From contig CALJHI010000029.1 of NCBI GenBank assembly GCA_938075575.1, forward strand, positions 1-14,117: DNA of 14,117 bases, given 5' to 3'. Below the pieces are notes generated by a model. The model had not been told where the DNA came from. It was given only the letters and a program-made list of their open reading frames with translations, and searched no databases. Of this stretch, positions 13,356 through 14,117 are shown one piece after another. Source of the stretch: an uncultured SAR86 cluster bacterium (GTDB taxonomy: Bacteria > Pseudomonadota > Gammaproteobacteria > Magnimaribacterales > D2472). Within the stretch, counting starts at the first letter, position 1. Every line of letters begins with the position of its first letter. Both the position numbers and the translations under genes were made by a program.

Positions 13356-13423
13356 TAAGTAATTAAAGTAAATCTGATATTATACTCCGAACTTTTTATC
13401 ATCATTTGGAATAGACATTAATT

Positions 13424-13594
13424 ATGGAATTAAAAAAATGGGAATGTATTGTTTGCGGGCTTATCTATGACGAAGCTCTGGGGTGGCCTGAGGATGGTAT
13501 TGAGCCTGGAACAAGATGGGACGATGTGCCCGAAGACTGGCTATGCCCAGAATGTGGTGTAGGCAAGGAAGATTTTGATATGATAGAGATGTAA
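13424..13594 (+). CDS. Rubredoxin
   Basis: A 56-residue rubredoxin, too short for routine ORF lists. The single iron is bound by Cys8-x2-Cys11 (CIVCGLIYDE) and Cys41-x2-Cys44 (CPECGVGKEDF), with the typical WPEDGIEPGTRWDDVPEDW between them. Rubredoxins pass single electrons, for example to AlkB-type hydroxylases or in oxidative-stress defence. It is divergent from ubiC across 68 bp, a neighbourhood shared with pseudomonads. Its stop overlaps the symporter start (TAATG). Whether it serves the hydroxylase about 10 kb away is open, since that enzyme has its own ferredoxin. Confidence 0.96.
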   Translation: MELKKWECIVCGLIYDEALGWPEDGIEPGTRWDDVPEDWLCPECGVGKEDFDMIEM

Positions 13595-14117
13595 TGCTAG
13601 ATACACCTAACAATTTAACTAGAAACATACTAATTGGAATGTTTGCTGGCTTTGTTATAGGTGCAATTTTTTATTACACAGACCTTTTTAGTGACCAAGT
13701 AAGCTTATTTATTGAGAAGTATGTATTTGTTTTAGGGAGCACAATTTTTATCAATCTCTTAAAGATGCTAATTGTGCCATTGATATTCTTTTCGCTTGTG
13801 TCTGGGATTTCATCATTAAGCAATTTAAGCAGTCTTGGGAAGATTACAACAAAAACAATCGCATTATATTTAGCTACTACCGCTGTGGCTGTAAGTCTTT
13901 CTCTTTTAATTGGAACTATATTTAAACCCGGCTCAGGATATTCATCTGATATTGCAGTTGCGCCAGAGAACCTTCCTGAAAGTCAGGGCGTTTTTGAAAC
14001 AATAGTTAATATATTTCCTCCAAATATAATAGATGCAATGGCAAATAATGAGATGCTCGCAGTTGTATTTTTCAGCATATTATTTGGTCTGGCTCTTAAC
14101 AAAACAAATCATTTGAC
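13594..14117 (+). CDS. Na+/H+:dicarboxylate symporter family protein (DAACS/SDF), 3' end outside the window
   Basis: The reading frame stays open from ATG 13594 to the window edge (174 codons seen; family members have about 400-450). The visible part has three hydrophobic segments (about 11-29, 43-72 and 88-110). The family signature LKMLIVPLIFFSLVSGISSL (56-75) follows the second. A periplasmic-type loop (about 112-145) leads to NMFPPN-like NIFPPNIIDAM and the helix MLAVVFFSILFGLAL. Such inner-membrane carriers import glutamate, aspartate or C4-dicarboxylates with Na+ or H+. The start codon shares one base with the rubredoxin stop. Specificity cannot be judged from this half. Confidence 0.88.
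   Translation, partial: MLDTPNNLTRNILIGMFAGFVIGAIFYYTDLFSDQVSLFIEKYVFVLGSTIFINLLKMLIVPLIFFSLVSGISSLSNLSSLGKITTKTIALYLATTAVAVSLSLLIGTIFKPGSGYSSDIAVAPENLPESQGVFETIVNIFPPNIIDAMANNEMLAVVFFSILFGLALNKTNHL

Noticed and set aside
13379..13386. Overlapping divergent -10 elements for ubiC (TATAAT, minus) and rubredoxin (TATACT, plus)
   Set aside because: Neither has a recognisable -35 at 16-18 bp, and such hexamers are frequent in AT-rich DNA. Suggestive only.

Overview
The window looks like part of the chromosome of an AT-rich, streamlined marine gammaproteobacterium, possibly SAR86-like. That lineage guess is inference from base composition, tight gene packing and gene content. Gammaproteobacterial neighbourhoods can be recognised: mutY-yggX, ubiC-ubiA, yqiB-yqiA, a yibN-like rhodanese beside a phosphoglycerate mutase, and a glutamine synthetase followed by ntrB-ntrC. 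Genes abut or overlap by a few bases. There is no insertion sequence, phage or CRISPR signal, and nearly all the DNA is coding.

Layout. Positions 30-1765 (minus) carry a proline iminopeptidase and a LOG-family phosphoribohydrolase-like protein. A 284-bp divergent intergenic region follows; it holds a perfect 61-bp repeat present twice at 108-bp spacing, with an 18-bp palindrome between the copies. Positions 2050-3732 (plus) form a three-gene cassette: an AlkB/XylM-type membrane diiron hydroxylase, a plant-type [2Fe-2S] ferredoxin and a 67-residue two-helix membrane protein. A tRNA-Phe(GAA) with its own sigma70 promoter lies on the minus strand at 3741-3816. Then comes the minus-strand operon gpmA-mutY-yggX (5784 to 3869), divergent from a membrane-anchored rhodanese (5821-6246).

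The rhodanese converges with a nitrogen-control block, glnII-ntrB-ntrC (9723 to 6249, minus). Its glutamine synthetase is of the type II (eukaryote-like) class. Upstream of it are a good sigma54 -24/-12 promoter and two NtrC-like sites exactly 22 bp apart. A strong terminator hairpin separates glnII from ntrB, and its descending arm carries the only Shine-Dalgarno-like sequence for ntrB. The expected logic is that NtrB phosphorylates NtrC when nitrogen is short, NtrC-P and sigma54-polymerase drive glnII, and leakage through the hairpin feeds ntrBC.

Positions 9861-13355 (minus) are a tight five-gene run, ubiC-ubiA-GNAT-yqiB-yqiA, combining the first two steps of the ubiquinone head-group pathway with an acyltransferase-like protein and two small conserved genes. 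Divergent from ubiC are a rubredoxin (13424-13594, a small gene) and, coupled to it through TAATG, the N-terminal part of a Na+/H+:dicarboxylate symporter that runs off the right edge.

The points most worth attention are the hydroxylase cassette with its duplicated upstream region, and the sigma54/NtrC-controlled type II glutamine synthetase in the position where enterics have glnA.
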